Part shown: positions 1 to 8,158 of the stretch, one piece after another
How the letters are laid out: every line of letters begins with the position of its first letter
Numbering within the stretch: position 1 is the stretch's first letter
Notes under the pieces: generated by a model
What the model saw: only the letters and a program-made list of their open reading frames with translations
The model's database searches: none
Told to the model about the DNA's origin: nothing
Origin: Lysobacter arseniciresistens ZS79
GTDB taxonomy: Bacteria > Pseudomonadota > Gammaproteobacteria > Xanthomonadales > Xanthomonadaceae
DNA length: 64,000 nt
Direction of reading: 5' to 3'
NCBI RefSeq assembly: GCF_000768335.1
Contig: NZ_AVPT01000008.1
Location: 1-64,000 of the forward strand
Program-made: the position numbers and the translations under genes

Positions 1-2
1 TA

Positions 3-1121
3 AGTGTCCGTGAAAACGGGGGTGAACCCGAGGATGCCCTGGATAAGCAGTCGGGCCTAGCGGCGCGCTTGCGGCTTGATACGGTGCAAACCGCCGCAGT
101 GATCTCGCTTTTGCTGGAAAACTGGTTCGAGCCCCCCGTCATCCACGGCGCCCACTTCTCGACCTTGATCCAACAGTTGCTCTCTGCTATGGCGCAATAT
201 GGCGGACTGCAGGCCGCGCAAGCCTACAAACTCCTCTGCGCGCCCAACGCCCCCTTCTCCGGCGTGTCAAAAGAGGCTTTCGCCGAACTCCTGCGCCACC
301 TGGGCCAAGAGGAGATCCTCACCCAAGACAGCTCTGGCTTGCTGCTTCATGGGCGCGTCGGCGACAAGCTCGTCAATCACTACTCCTTTTATGCAGCCTT
401 TACGTCGGACGAAGAATTCCGGGTCGTTGCAGGCGGAAAGACGCTCGGCACGCTGCCGGTGGAACAAATGCTCACCGTCGGCCAGCGCATCCTGTTTGGC
501 GGTCGCACGTGGCTCGTAGAAGACATCGATGAGGCACAAAAAGTCATCCACGTCTCGCCAGCCAAGGGCGGTGCACCCCCGTTGTTCAGTGGCGGCATGG
601 GACGGGTCCACACCCGGGTTCGCCAACGCATGCGCGAGATCTACGAGGCGACCGACCCCCTCCCCTTCCTAGATTCGACTGCTCAGCGCTTCGTGGAAGA
701 GGGGCGGCAGACCTATCAGCAGGCCGATCTCGGTCAACGACTGATGCTCGACCAAGGCAGCAACACACTGCTCCTGACGTGGCTAGGGGACAGCGCGAAC
801 GAGGCCCTCGCTTGCCTGATGATGTCTCGTGGATCCCAAGCTGCGGGGGGACGATTGGGCGTGGAGATCACCAAGTCCGGCAAAACGCTCGGCGATATCG
901 AGGACATGTTGGCCGACGCGGCATCGGAGTTGCCGCCACCCCCTGTCGAGGCGATGCTGGCCAGGGCTGGAAACCTTGCGCGTCAGAAGTGGGATTGGTT
1001 GCTCTCCCCTCAGTTGCTCCGCGCTTCCTATGCGAGCTTGAACCTCGATATGGGTGAGGCGGTGGAGTGGCTAAAAGGCCTTACCAGAACCTCCTGTCCG
1101 GTAGACACCCGCGAGATATGA
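3..1121 (+). CDS. Lhr-like DEAD/DEAH helicase, C-terminal part (gene enters from the left)
   Basis: The frame is open from the first base, so this is the 3' end of a longer gene and no start codon should be assigned here. The 372 visible residues contain the region after the helicase core in Lhr-type ATP-dependent helicases. Recognisable parts are the stretch around YSFYAAF with RVVAGGKTLGTLP, and the beta-rich segment ILFGGRTWLVEDID followed by KVIHVSPAKGG. The ATPase motifs would lie outside the window, so activity cannot be judged. Lhr-like proteins act in nucleic-acid repair or in phage-defence islands; which applies here is unknown. The gene converges on the small mer-associated gene that ends at 1302. 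Confidence 0.65.
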   Translation, partial: SVRENGGEPEDALDKQSGLAARLRLDTVQTAAVISLLLENWFEPPVIHGAHFSTLIQQLLSAMAQYGGLQAAQAYKLLCAPNAPFSGVSKEAFAELLRHLGQEEILTQDSSGLLLHGRVGDKLVNHYSFYAAFTSDEEFRVVAGGKTLGTLPVEQMLTVGQRILFGGRTWLVEDIDEAQKVIHVSPAKGGAPPLFSGGMGRVHTRVRQRMREIYEATDPLPFLDSTAQRFVEEGRQTYQQADLGQRLMLDQGSNTLLLTWLGDSANEALACLMMSRGSQAAGGRLGVEITKSGKTLGDIEDMLADAASELPPPPVEAMLARAGNLARQKWDWLLSPQLLRASYASLNLDMGEAVEWLKGLTRTSCPVDTREI

Positions 1122-1301
1122 GATACCGAGCGATTTGCGCTGCAGTAGTAATCGGGGCAGGCCCGACATCAAGCGCAAGTGCCGGGGTCGATGTCCCCTA
1201 GGCTGGAATAGCGCACCGGTCGTAGATCACCTTAGGGTGGCTCGGCGGCGTAACGCGGGTGTGTCAGTGAGGCTCATGCACCGGCCGCGCATGACCAGCC
1301 G

Positions 1302-1514
1302 TTATCCGCAGCAGGGCCTTTGTTGCTGAATCGGTGGGCACGGCACTGTGCCGTATGAACAGAACACGCAGCAATCGCCTTGTTTGGGGCGCATCACGAT
1401 GCTGCAGCCGGGGCACTCGTAGAAAAACTGGCAGGCAGTCGTGGGCATCGTCTCACTGGCCTGATGTCCGCACTCCGGGCATGTCAGGGTGCTGAGTAGC
1501 TGCAGGTCAGTCAC
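1302..1514 (-). CDS. GDCCVxC-domain small Cys-rich protein of the mer cluster
   Basis: A protein of about 70 residues with a zinc-ribbon-like N-terminus (CPECGH), a second CPGC pair, the diagnostic GDCCVFCSYG motif, then CPPIQ and a terminal CCG. It matches the GDCCVxC family found beside mercury genes, some members of which are selenoproteins. Here every cysteine is an ordinary Cys codon and no in-frame TGA is used. I chose a GTG start at 1514. It overlaps the merP end by only a few bases and leaves the usual family start, whereas the longer ATG reading at 1547 would sit deep inside merP. The gene is last in the merT-merP operon. Its function is unproven; binding of a thiophilic metal is likely from the cysteine pattern. 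Confidence 0.8.
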   Translation of the reverse strand: MTDLQLLSTLTCPECGHQASETMPTTACQFFYECPGCSIVMRPKQGDCCVFCSYGTVPCPPIQQQRPCCG

Positions 1515-1794
1515 CGTTCGCCCTTGCCTTGGCCGGGAACCCGGCATCGGTGATGGCGCGTGCCACGGCCGGGATGCTCGTACGTTCCGAATCGAAGGTC
1601 ACCGTCACCGTGGCGGCCTTGGTGTCAATCTGCGTATCGGTTACACCGGGTACCTTTTCAAGTGCCTTCTCGATGGTGATGCTGCATGCCGGACAGGTCA
1701 TGTTCGCAGCGTCGAGCACCACCTTCTCCGGCGTGCTCCCTGTCGCCGTTCCCGCCAACATCATGAGCATCAGGCCCAAAGTCCACTTGCGCAT
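1507..1794 (-). CDS. merP: Periplasmic mercury-binding protein MerP
   Basis: MerP scavenges Hg(II) in the periplasm and passes it to MerT. The 95-residue product has a signal peptide ending near residue 19, then a single heavy-metal-associated domain with the MTCPAC motif (Cys34 and Cys37) and the alternating beta/alpha pattern of the family. Length is normal. It lies 10 bases after merT on the same strand and runs into the GDCCVxC gene. No mercuric reductase gene follows, so this uptake protein has no obvious detoxifying partner in view. Confidence 0.92.
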   Translation of the reverse strand: MRKWTLGLMLMMLAGTATGSTPEKVVLDAANMTCPACSITIEKALEKVPGVTDTQIDTKAATVTVTFDSERTSIPAVARAITDAGFPAKARANGD

Positions 1795-1804
1795 AGATCA
1801 CCTC

Positions 1805-2161
1805 CTAGAAAAACCAGATCACGTAATAAGGAAACAGCAATAGCATCGCGATCACGAGCGTCGCCAGCCACAACCAACGCCGCCGGCGTTTCAAAGTACG
1901 CGGATCGATGCATGCACCGTCAGCGCGACATTGGGAGGTCGGCCCATACAGGCTCCAGAAGGCCAGTCCCAACAAAAGCAGGGTGGCTCCAGTGAACCAG
2001 GGCCGCCAAGGATCCAAAGCGGTCAAGTTGCCGATCCAGGCGCCACTGATCCCCAGCAGGACCAGCACCAACGGCACGACACAGCAGATCGACGCGCCGA
2101 TGGCGGCGAGGCTTGCGCCCAGGATGGCGGGCACCGAGGATTTGGCGGGATTCGTGCGCAT
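1805..2161 (-). CDS. merT: Mercuric ion transporter MerT
   Basis: An inner-membrane protein of 118 residues that takes Hg(II) from MerP into the cytoplasm. It has three hydrophobic segments, the adjacent Cys26-Cys27 pair in the first membrane helix, and a second cysteine pair (Cys78, Cys84) in the loop after the second helix, as in Tn501/Tn21-type MerT. It is first in the merT-merP operon and divergent from merR. The ATG lies only six bases from the end of the predicted -10 hexamer, so the message may be leaderless; no Shine-Dalgarno sequence is possible in that space. Confidence 0.93.
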   Translation of the reverse strand: MRTNPAKSSVPAILGASLAAIGASICCVVPLVLVLLGISGAWIGNLTALDPWRPWFTGATLLLLGLAFWSLYGPTSQCRADGACIDPRTLKRRRRWLWLATLVIAMLLLFPYYVIWFF

Positions 2162-2167
2162 GGGTGC

Positions 2168-2199
2168 ATACTAGCTTCCGTACTTGGGTACGGAGTCAA
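2168..2199 (-). promoter_or_regulatory. mer promoter-operator (MerR site)
   Basis: On the minus strand a -35 TTGACT (2194-2199) is followed by a perfect 7-base inverted repeat, TCCGTAC/GTACGGA (2177-2183 and 2188-2194), and a -10-like TAGTAT (2168-2173). The spacer is 20 bases, or 19 if the -10 is shifted by one. An over-long spacer spanned by a dyad is the hallmark of promoters untwisted by MerR-family activators, and the sequence closely resembles Tn501/Tn21 mer operators. It lies between the divergent merT and merR starts and should control both. Confidence 0.88.
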
Positions 2200-2202
2200 G
2201 CG

Positions 2203-2631
2203 ATGAGTCCAAGAACGTTCACCATCAGCCGACTGGCGGCTTCGGCCGGCGTGCACATCGAGACGGTGCGCTACTACCAGCGTCGCGGCCTGCTGCATGA
2301 GCCGGAGCGCCCGGCCGGCGGCGTGCGACGCTACGGACCGACCGATGTCACCCGACTTCAGTTCATCCGGCGGGCGCAGACAATGGGCTTTGCCTTGGAC
2401 GAGATCGCCGATCTGCTGAAGCTCACTGGTGAGCGCTCCTGCGAACAGACCCGGCAGTTGACGGAGCGAAAGCTTGCCGATGTTCGTTTGCGCCTCGATG
2501 AATTGCGGCAGTTGGAGCGCGATTTAGACCAGATGGTGGCGAAGTGCAGCCAAATGCCCGTGGGAGCGTGCTGTCCTACGCTCGATTTGCTGGAGCACGC
2601 GAGGTGCCACGTGTCAGCCAGGCTTGAATAG
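2203..2631 (+). CDS. merR: Mercury-responsive regulator MerR
   Basis: A 142-residue MerR-family activator/repressor. The N-terminal winged helix-turn-helix runs from about residue 6 to 75 (ISRLAASAGVHIETVRYY). A dimerisation coiled coil follows, then the metal loop. Cys80, Cys115 and Cys124 have exactly the spacing of the three Hg(II) ligands of Tn501 MerR (82, 117, 126), so mercury is the expected inducer. The start at 2203 places the helix-turn-helix at the usual distance from the N-terminus; upstream in-frame starts would add a non-homologous extension across the operator. Confidence 0.93.
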   Translation: MSPRTFTISRLAASAGVHIETVRYYQRRGLLHEPERPAGGVRRYGPTDVTRLQFIRRAQTMGFALDEIADLLKLTGERSCEQTRQLTERKLADVRLRLDELRQLERDLDQMVAKCSQMPVGACCPTLDLLEHARCHVSARLE

Positions 2632-2741
2632 GGCTCAGCAGCACGTCCACGCGTTGCAGTGCCTCGACACGGCACGAACAGGATTTATGAAACTGTGACG
2701 ATTCAGTCTCACCGGCATGAGGCGACTCAGCGGCCTGAATT

Positions 2742-5312
2742 ATGGAAACGCGCAAGCCCGTAGTCCTCGTCACCGGCAGCAGCGGCTTCATCGGGTCGGC
2801 GGTGATCGAGAAGTTCACCGGTCATTTCGACCTGGTCGGGCTGGACCGGCAGACCTCGCCGGAGCCGCCGGCTGCGGCCGAGTTCGTCGGCATCGACCTG
2901 ACCTCCGATGCCAGTATCGAAGCTGCGCTGGCGCGCGTCCGTGCCGCGCACGGCGACCGGATCGCGTCGGTGATCCATCTGGCGTCTTACTTCGATCTCA
3001 CCGGCGAGCCCAGCCCCAAGTACGAAGAGGTAACCTTGGGCGGCACCGAGCGCCTGCTCAAGGCGCTCAAGGCGTTCGATACCGAGCAGTTCGTGTTCGT
3101 CAGCACGATGCTGGTGCACGCACCGACGCAGCCGGGCCAGCCCATCGACGAAGACGCGCCGCTCGATACCGAGCCGCTGCCGTACCGCCAGTCCAAAATT
3201 CATACCGAGCAACTGCTGCGCGAGCAGCATGGGGACATTCCGGTGGTGCTGGCGCGGCCGGCCGGGATCTATGACGACATGGGGCACTCGGCGTTCCTGG
3301 CCCAGCAGATCGCGCGCATCTTCGAACGGCAGGTGGCGAGCCACGTGTATCCGGGCTCGCTCGAGACCGCGCAACCGTCGCTGCACCTGGACGACCTGAC
3401 CGACGCACTGCTGCGCATCGTCCAGCGCCGCGCGGAGCTGCCCGCCGAACTGCCGTTGCTGCTGGCGGAATCCGAGGGACTGAGCGTCGACGAGATGCAG
3501 CGCACGCTGGGACGGTTGATCCATGACGAGGCCTGGGAGACCAAGGAGATTCCCAAGCCCGTCGCCAAGGCCGGCACATGGGTGCAGACCGATGTCCTCG
3601 ACGAGGATCTGTTTATCCGGCCATGGATGGTGGATATCGCCGACGACCACTACGAGGTCGACACCTCTCGGGCGAAGCAGTTACTCGACTGGACACCCGC
3701 GCATTCATTGCACGAGACGCTGCCGGGGATCATTGCCGCGCTCAAGGATGACCCCGTCGGCTGGTACCGCGCCAACAAGCTCAATGCCGCGCGGGTGGCG
3801 ACACTGGCGGTCGAGGCCAAAGCAAACGAAGCCGGCAGCCAGGATGACACCGGAGCCGACGCAACTTCCGATGATTCGGCCGCGCCTCACGAGATGCAAA
3901 AGCACATGCAAGGCATGCGCAAGATGCATTTCAGCATGCTTTGGGTGCACTACCTCAACATCATGCTGGGCGCGTGGCTGATGTCGAGCCCGTTCGTGTT
4001 CGGCAGCTTCGAGGCCTCCGGCTTCAGCGATGCGGTGCTGCGCGTCACCGCCGATCGCGGCCTGGCCGACCCGGCGCTGCGCAGTGCGTGGCTCGGCCGC
4101 AGCGACGTGATCAGCGGCTTGCTGATCATGCTGTTCGGCGCGCTGTCGCTGTCGCCGCGGTTCTCCTGGGCGCAATGGGCCAATGCCGCAGTCGGCGTCT
4201 GGCTGCTGTTCGCCCCGTTGGTCTTCTGGACGCCGAGCGCGGCGGTCTACGCCAATGACACCCTGGTTGGCGCGTTGGTCATCGCCTTCGCGATCCTGGT
4301 GCCGATGATGCCGGGCATGGGCATGGCCGGCATGATGGACAAATCCGACGTACCCCCGGGCTGGAGCTACTCGCCCTCCACCTATCTGCAGCGCTTACCG
4401 ATCATCGCTTTGGGGCTGTTTGGGCTGTTGCTGTCGCGCCACCTGGCCGCCTACCAGCTGGGGCACATCGACACCGCTTGGGAGCCGTTCTTCGCCGGTC
4501 GGGCAGGACTCAATGGCACCGAGGACATCATCACTTCGGATGTATCCAAGGCCTGGCCGGTCGCCGATGCCGGTCTCGGCGCGGTGACTTACATGTTCGA
4601 GGTGCTGATGGGCGTGATGGGCGACCGCCGGCGCTGGCGCACGATGCCGTGGATGGTCGCAATGTTCGGCTTCGTGGTGGTGCCGCTGGGCGTGGTCAGC
4701 ATCTATTTCATCATCATCCAGCCGATCATGCTCGGCACCTGGTGCACGCTGTGCCTGATCACTGCCTTGGCGATGCTGATCATGATTCCCTACAGCCTCG
4801 ACGAGCTGGTCGCGATGGGCCAGTACCTTGTGCAGGACCATCACCGCGGCGGGCGCTTCTGGCGCACGTTCTTCCGCGGCGGCGCACAGCCCGATGGCGG
4901 CCGCGACGACAAGCCGGGCTTCGATGCACCGTTAGCGGCGGCGTACGCATCCGCGGCACGCGGTATCACGGTGCCGTGGACGTTGGCGGTGAGCGCGCTG
5001 CTCGGGGCAGCGCTAATGTTCACCCGGCTGCTGTTCGACACCCGCCCCCCGATGGCCGACAGCGATCACTTGGTCGGTGCGCTGATCGTCACCTTTGCGG
5101 TCATGGCAATGGCGGAGGTGGGCCGGACCTTGCGCTTCGTCAACGTCGCGCTAGGGGTGTGGCTGGTCATCGCGCCTTGGGTGCTAGGCGGCGCCGGCAC
5201 GACAGCGTCGTGGGTGGGCGTGGCGATCGGCGTCGCCGTGATCGTGCTGAGCCTGCCGCGCGGCACGCGCAGTCAGGAGCACTACGGCAGCTGGGACCGC
5301 TTTGTCGTGTAG
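2742..5312 (+). CDS. Three-part fusion: SDR/NAD-epimerase, SPW membrane repeats and VKOR-like domain
   Basis: One 856-residue protein with two quite different halves. Residues 1 to about 345 form an extended-SDR NAD(P)-dependent epimerase/dehydratase-like domain, with nucleotide motif TGSSGFIG (11-18) and a catalytic-type Tyr148-x3-Lys152 (YRQSK). A polar linker then leads to a polytopic membrane region. This carries SPW-like motifs (SSPFVFG at 415, FAPLVFW at 490, IAPWVLG at 810) and, between about 545 and 695, a vitamin-K-epoxide-reductase-like segment with Cys668-Thr-Leu-Cys671. The second VKOR cysteine pair (the loop pair) is absent. The frame is continuous, so this is a real fusion and not two genes. 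Its substrate is unknown; a membrane quinone- or disulphide-linked redox role is inference. It stands alone between merR and the Met-rich EF-hand gene. Confidence 0.85.
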   Translation: METRKPVVLVTGSSGFIGSAVIEKFTGHFDLVGLDRQTSPEPPAAAEFVGIDLTSDASIEAALARVRAAHGDRIASVIHLASYFDLTGEPSPKYEEVTLGGTERLLKALKAFDTEQFVFVSTMLVHAPTQPGQPIDEDAPLDTEPLPYRQSKIHTEQLLREQHGDIPVVLARPAGIYDDMGHSAFLAQQIARIFERQVASHVYPGSLETAQPSLHLDDLTDALLRIVQRRAELPAELPLLLAESEGLSVDEMQRTLGRLIHDEAWETKEIPKPVAKAGTWVQTDVLDEDLFIRPWMVDIADDHYEVDTSRAKQLLDWTPAHSLHETLPGIIAALKDDPVGWYRANKLNAARVATLAVEAKANEAGSQDDTGADATSDDSAAPHEMQKHMQGMRKMHFSMLWVHYLNIMLGAWLMSSPFVFGSFEASGFSDAVLRVTADRGLADPALRSAWLGRSDVISGLLIMLFGALSLSPRFSWAQWANAAVGVWLLFAPLVFWTPSAAVYANDTLVGALVIAFAILVPMMPGMGMAGMMDKSDVPPGWSYSPSTYLQRLPIIALGLFGLLLSRHLAAYQLGHIDTAWEPFFAGRAGLNGTEDIITSDVSKAWPVADAGLGAVTYMFEVLMGVMGDRRRWRTMPWMVAMFGFVVVPLGVVSIYFIIIQPIMLGTWCTLCLITALAMLIMIPYSLDELVAMGQYLVQDHHRGGRFWRTFFRGGAQPDGGRDDKPGFDAPLAAAYASAARGITVPWTLAVSALLGAALMFTRLLFDTRPPMADSDHLVGALIVTFAVMAMAEVGRTLRFVNVALGVWLVIAPWVLGGAGTTASWVGVAIGVAVIVLSLPRGTRSQEHYGSWDRFVV

Positions 5313-5450
5313 CCAAACCGCCGGCCGTCGAGGACTGCCGGCGGGTCGCTCATTGAGCGTACACGTCTGCGGTGGACAATAAATCCTGAGCACCATGGCG
5401 CGTGTGTATCCCCCATCCGCCACCCCCGTTTGCTCAATCCAGGAGATTCC

Positions 5451-5912
5451 ATGCGTAATTCCCAGATACTTTTGCTCACCGCGATTATCGCAGCGGCGCC
5501 GGCGGCGTTTGCCCAGAATCCTGCCCCTGCAGCCGATCAGGAGACAGCGGGCAAGCAGGACATGAAGCCGTTTGCCCAGCTGGACAAAAATCAGGACGGT
5601 CAGCTGACCCAGGCCGAACTCCCGGCCACTAGCATGCACAGCCAGCATTTCGCCAAGATCGACGTGGACGGCAATGCCAGTTTGTCGAAGACGGAAGTCG
5701 ACAGGCACCTCGTCGAAGACATGGGCATGAAGCCCGGCGATATGGAAGGCATGAATCACGACATGAAATGCATGGAGGGCATGGAGGGCATGGAGGGCAT
5801 GGAGGGCATGGAAGATATGAAATGCATGGAAGGTATGAAAGGCATGAAGGACATGAAAGGCATGGAGCATGGCGACATGGACATGGGCGCCGATGAGGAC
5901 GACGGCAACTAG
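5451..5912 (+). CDS. Exported EF-hand protein with Met-rich repeat tail
   Basis: A 153-residue exported protein. The start at 5451 has a good AGGAG eight bases upstream and gives a clean signal peptide ending at about AFAQ. Two EF-hand-like loops follow: DKNQDGQLTQAE, and a weaker one starting DVDGNASLSKTE. The C-terminal third is a low-complexity run of Met-Glu/Lys-Gly/Asp units with two cysteines in MKCM contexts. Met-rich periplasmic segments of this kind bind Cu(I) or Ag(I), so a metal-buffering role fits the island, but no family member of known function is recognised. Part of the tail is encoded by perfect 9-base tandem repeats, which suggests it changes length readily. Confidence 0.8.
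   Translation: MRNSQILLLTAIIAAAPAAFAQNPAPAADQETAGKQDMKPFAQLDKNQDGQLTQAELPATSMHSQHFAKIDVDGNASLSKTEVDRHLVEDMGMKPGDMEGMNHDMKCMEGMEGMEGMEGMEDMKCMEGMKGMKDMKGMEHGDMDMGADEDDGN
5772..5807 (+). repeat. Four perfect 9-base tandem repeats in the Met-rich tail
   Basis: The unit ATGGAGGGC (Met-Glu-Gly) occurs four times without a mismatch, followed by diverged units (ATGGAAGAT, ATGAAATGC, ATGGAAGGT, ATGAAAGGC). The repeat keeps the reading frame, so gain or loss of units would alter the number of Met ligands without breaking the protein. Confidence 0.9.
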
Positions 5913-5927
5913 AGCCACTCTGCAATT

Positions 5928-5962
5928 GGACAAGGCGTCCGACGACCGCCGGCGTCTTGTCC
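5928..5962 (+). terminator. Probable terminator after the EF-hand gene
   Basis: A stem with arms GGACAAG (5928-5934) and CTTGTCC (5956-5962), extended by a few more pairs, begins 16 bases after the stop codon. A T-run occurs only about 30 bases further on, near 5992, so this is a weak intrinsic terminator candidate. It could also insulate the convergent GH15 gene. Confidence 0.45.
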
Positions 5963-6027
5963 AGTTGGGCTTCGCCTAAATTCACACGCAGTTTTTTTCA
6001 ACTGGTGGCGCAGGTGAAGGTGGGTAC

Positions 6028-7899
6028 TTACCGCGCGATCTCCGAGTCGCGCTTGCCACGCCGGGCCTCGGCCAGCGCATAGCCGGCGATGACCAAGCCG
6101 ACGTGCGAGAACGCCTGGGGAAAATTTCCCAACGGCACCTGACTGCGGACATCCACCTGCTCCGAGAACAGTCCGACGTGGTTGCCCAATCCGATCAGCC
6201 GTTCGTACAGCGTTTCTGCGCGCTCGAGATCGCCGCGCCGGGCAAGGTAGTCGACCAGCCAATAGCTGCAGATAACGAACGCATTCTCGTCTCCCGGCAA
6301 CCCGTCGTAGCCACTGTCGGGCGGATAGCGGTACAGCAGTCCGTCGACGGACAGTGTCTGCTCGATGTAACGGCAGGTGCCGACCATGCGCGGGTCGTCG
6401 GCCGCCACGAACCCGTAGCGCGCGAACAGCAGCAGGCTGGCATCGGCGGTCTCGCCGCCGTAGAAGCCCACATAGCTGTTGTGACCGGTGTGGAAGCCGT
6501 TGCTCTCGATATCGGCGCGGATTGCATCGCGCTCGACTGTCATTGCCGCTTCGTCGATGCCCATGCCGATGCGACGGTGCAGGTCGATCAGTCGGTCCAG
6601 TGCTACCCAGCACATCAGCTTGGAGTAGGTGTTGTGACGCGCGGGACCGCGGATCTCCCAGATTCCACTGTCGGGCTGACGCCATAGCTCGCAGACCGTT
6701 CGGCCTATGTCAGCCAGCAACTCGCGCTCCTCCGGTGCCAATACGCCGCCGCGGGAGACGAAACCGCAAGCCGTCAGCAGCATCTCGCCGTAGATATCCA
6801 GTTGCAGCTGATCGTAGGCGCCGTTTCCAATCCGCACCGGGCCTAAGCCTGCGTGCCCGCGCAGCGAAGACAGGCTGGTCTCCTGCAGTTGATCCCGGCC
6901 ACAGACGTCATACATCACCCGCAGGCGAGGACGCGTCGATCCGGTGGCATGCAGCAGCCAGTGCAGAAACGCGTCGGCTTCGCCGCGGAAGCCCATGTCA
7001 GCGAACGATTGCAGCACCATCGAGGTGTCGCGCAACCAGCAATAGCGGTAGTCCCAGTTGCGTGCGCCGGTGTCGCTCGCCGGGAGCGAGGTGGTCGCGG
7101 CCGCGACGATGGCGCCGGAAGGGCTGTAGGTCAGCAGTTTGAGTGTCAGGCAGCTGCGCATCACCACATGCCGGTATGAACCGTCGAAGCAGCATTGGCT
7201 GCACCAGTCGCGCCACCAGCGCATCGTCGCGGCCATGCGCTCACGTACCGGCGCGCCCAGCGACACGCCATAGTCAATATCGCTTGCTGCGTGGACCACC
7301 GCGCACTGGCGCTCGTTGCCGGCAGTCAGCGTCTCGTTGGCGTAGAGCGTCCCGGCGTCGAGCGCGGCGAACGGCAGATCGCTGCGCAGCAACGCGGTGC
7401 CGTCGCACCCGTCGCAGAGCCAGTCGGTGTCGCCATGGCGTCGCAGCGCCGGCTGGCTCCGGGCGTAGTCCGGACGCGGCGCATACAAAGCTTCCAACTG
7501 CACCTGCCCCTGGATGCACCGCGCGACGCGCAGCAGCTCATGCGGCGACTTGGCGACCGAACCTGGCTCGCCGGCCGGCATGGTCATAGCGTCCGTCAGT
7601 TGCAGTACGCCGCCGCTGCAATGAAACGTGGTTTCCAGCACATTGCTATCGTGCAGATAGCGCTGCTCGACGCGCTCGATGGCGCGCGGCCGCAGCGCGA
7701 ACCGGCCGCCTTCGCGGCGGTCCAGCAGCGCTCCGAAAATCGACGGGCCGGAGAAGTGCGGGAGGCACCACCAGTCGATCGAGCCCTGCTTCGACACCAG
7801 TGCAAGCGTGCGGCAGTCGCCGATCGCAGCGTAGTCGCCGATCGGTTGTTGCGGTGCATCTTCGAGCAGTGGCTGGTCGGGACGAGGCTGAGGGGCCAT
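6028..7899 (-). CDS. Glycoside hydrolase family 15 (glucoamylase/trehalase-like)
   Basis: A 623-residue cytoplasmic enzyme of the GH15 type, which hydrolyses alpha-glucosidic bonds (glucoamylase or trehalase activity). The N-terminal beta domain contains GDYAAIGDCRTLALVS and GSIDWWCLPHF. The (alpha/alpha)6 barrel shows the family signature RNWDYRYCWLRD and the catalytic-acid region GIWEIRGPARH. The ATG at 7899 has GGAGA upstream and matches the family N-terminus; the longer reading to 7983 is not supported. The first residues and upstream DNA are part of a 240-base segment that recurs at 9529-9779. Trehalose or glycogen turnover is the likely role, but substrate cannot be read from the sequence. 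Confidence 0.88.
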   Translation of the reverse strand: MAPQPRPDQPLLEDAPQQPIGDYAAIGDCRTLALVSKQGSIDWWCLPHFSGPSIFGALLDRREGGRFALRPRAIERVEQRYLHDSNVLETTFHCSGGVLQLTDAMTMPAGEPGSVAKSPHELLRVARCIQGQVQLEALYAPRPDYARSQPALRRHGDTDWLCDGCDGTALLRSDLPFAALDAGTLYANETLTAGNERQCAVVHAASDIDYGVSLGAPVRERMAATMRWWRDWCSQCCFDGSYRHVVMRSCLTLKLLTYSPSGAIVAAATTSLPASDTGARNWDYRYCWLRDTSMVLQSFADMGFRGEADAFLHWLLHATGSTRPRLRVMYDVCGRDQLQETSLSSLRGHAGLGPVRIGNGAYDQLQLDIYGEMLLTACGFVSRGGVLAPEERELLADIGRTVCELWRQPDSGIWEIRGPARHNTYSKLMCWVALDRLIDLHRRIGMGIDEAAMTVERDAIRADIESNGFHTGHNSYVGFYGGETADASLLLFARYGFVAADDPRMVGTCRYIEQTLSVDGLLYRYPPDSGYDGLPGDENAFVICSYWLVDYLARRGDLERAETLYERLIGLGNHVGLFSEQVDVRSQVPLGNFPQAFSHVGLVIAGYALAEARRGKRDSEIAR

Positions 7900-8101
7900 G
7901 AACTGCGATCTCCAGCTGCGAGCCTGGGTTCGGCTCAGGATGCCCGCGAACATGTCCAGTGGATGTGCATGCCGTGTGCACACCGTCCAGCCCGTAGATA
8001 TATATCCCCGTCACGGCTCGTAAGGTACGGGCATGAGCTTGCGAGACAACCTTCCGCACCGCCTCGCGCCAGTGCTGCAGCACTTGATCGGATGCATCGG
8101 A
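7861..8101 (+). repeat. Direct repeat, copy A (duplicated divergent intergenic region)
   Basis: Copy A covers the first codons of the GH15 gene, its upstream region and the start of a small plus-strand reading frame. The same sequence, with scattered substitutions and a small insertion/deletion around the TATATAT stretch, recurs in the same orientation at 9529-9779. The copies share a boundary at TTCGAGCAGTGG on the left and GGATGCATCGGA on the right. Confidence 0.85.
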
Positions 8102-8158
8102 AGCTCTAGGAATCCCCCGACGTCGCAACCAGATGGAAGACGGCAGGCAGGCTGCTAA
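8033..8158 (+). CDS. Small ORF in repeat copy A (41 residues, doubtful)
   Basis: ATG at 8033 opens a 41-residue frame whose first 24 residues (MSLRDNLPHRLAPVLQ, then a short hydrophobic run LIGCIGS) closely match the small ORF at 9711 in the other repeat copy. Three of the five codon differences between the copies are silent, which is mild evidence for selection on the peptide. The frames diverge after the repeat ends. No strong ribosome-binding site is visible. Here the peptide no longer leads into an SDR gene, so this copy may be a relic. Confidence 0.3.
   Translation: MSLRDNLPHRLAPVLQHLIGCIGSSRNPPTSQPDGRRQAGC

Noticed and set aside
1302-1547. Selenocysteine in the GDCCVxC protein
   Set aside because: All motif cysteines are ordinary Cys codons and there is no in-frame TGA before the real stop.
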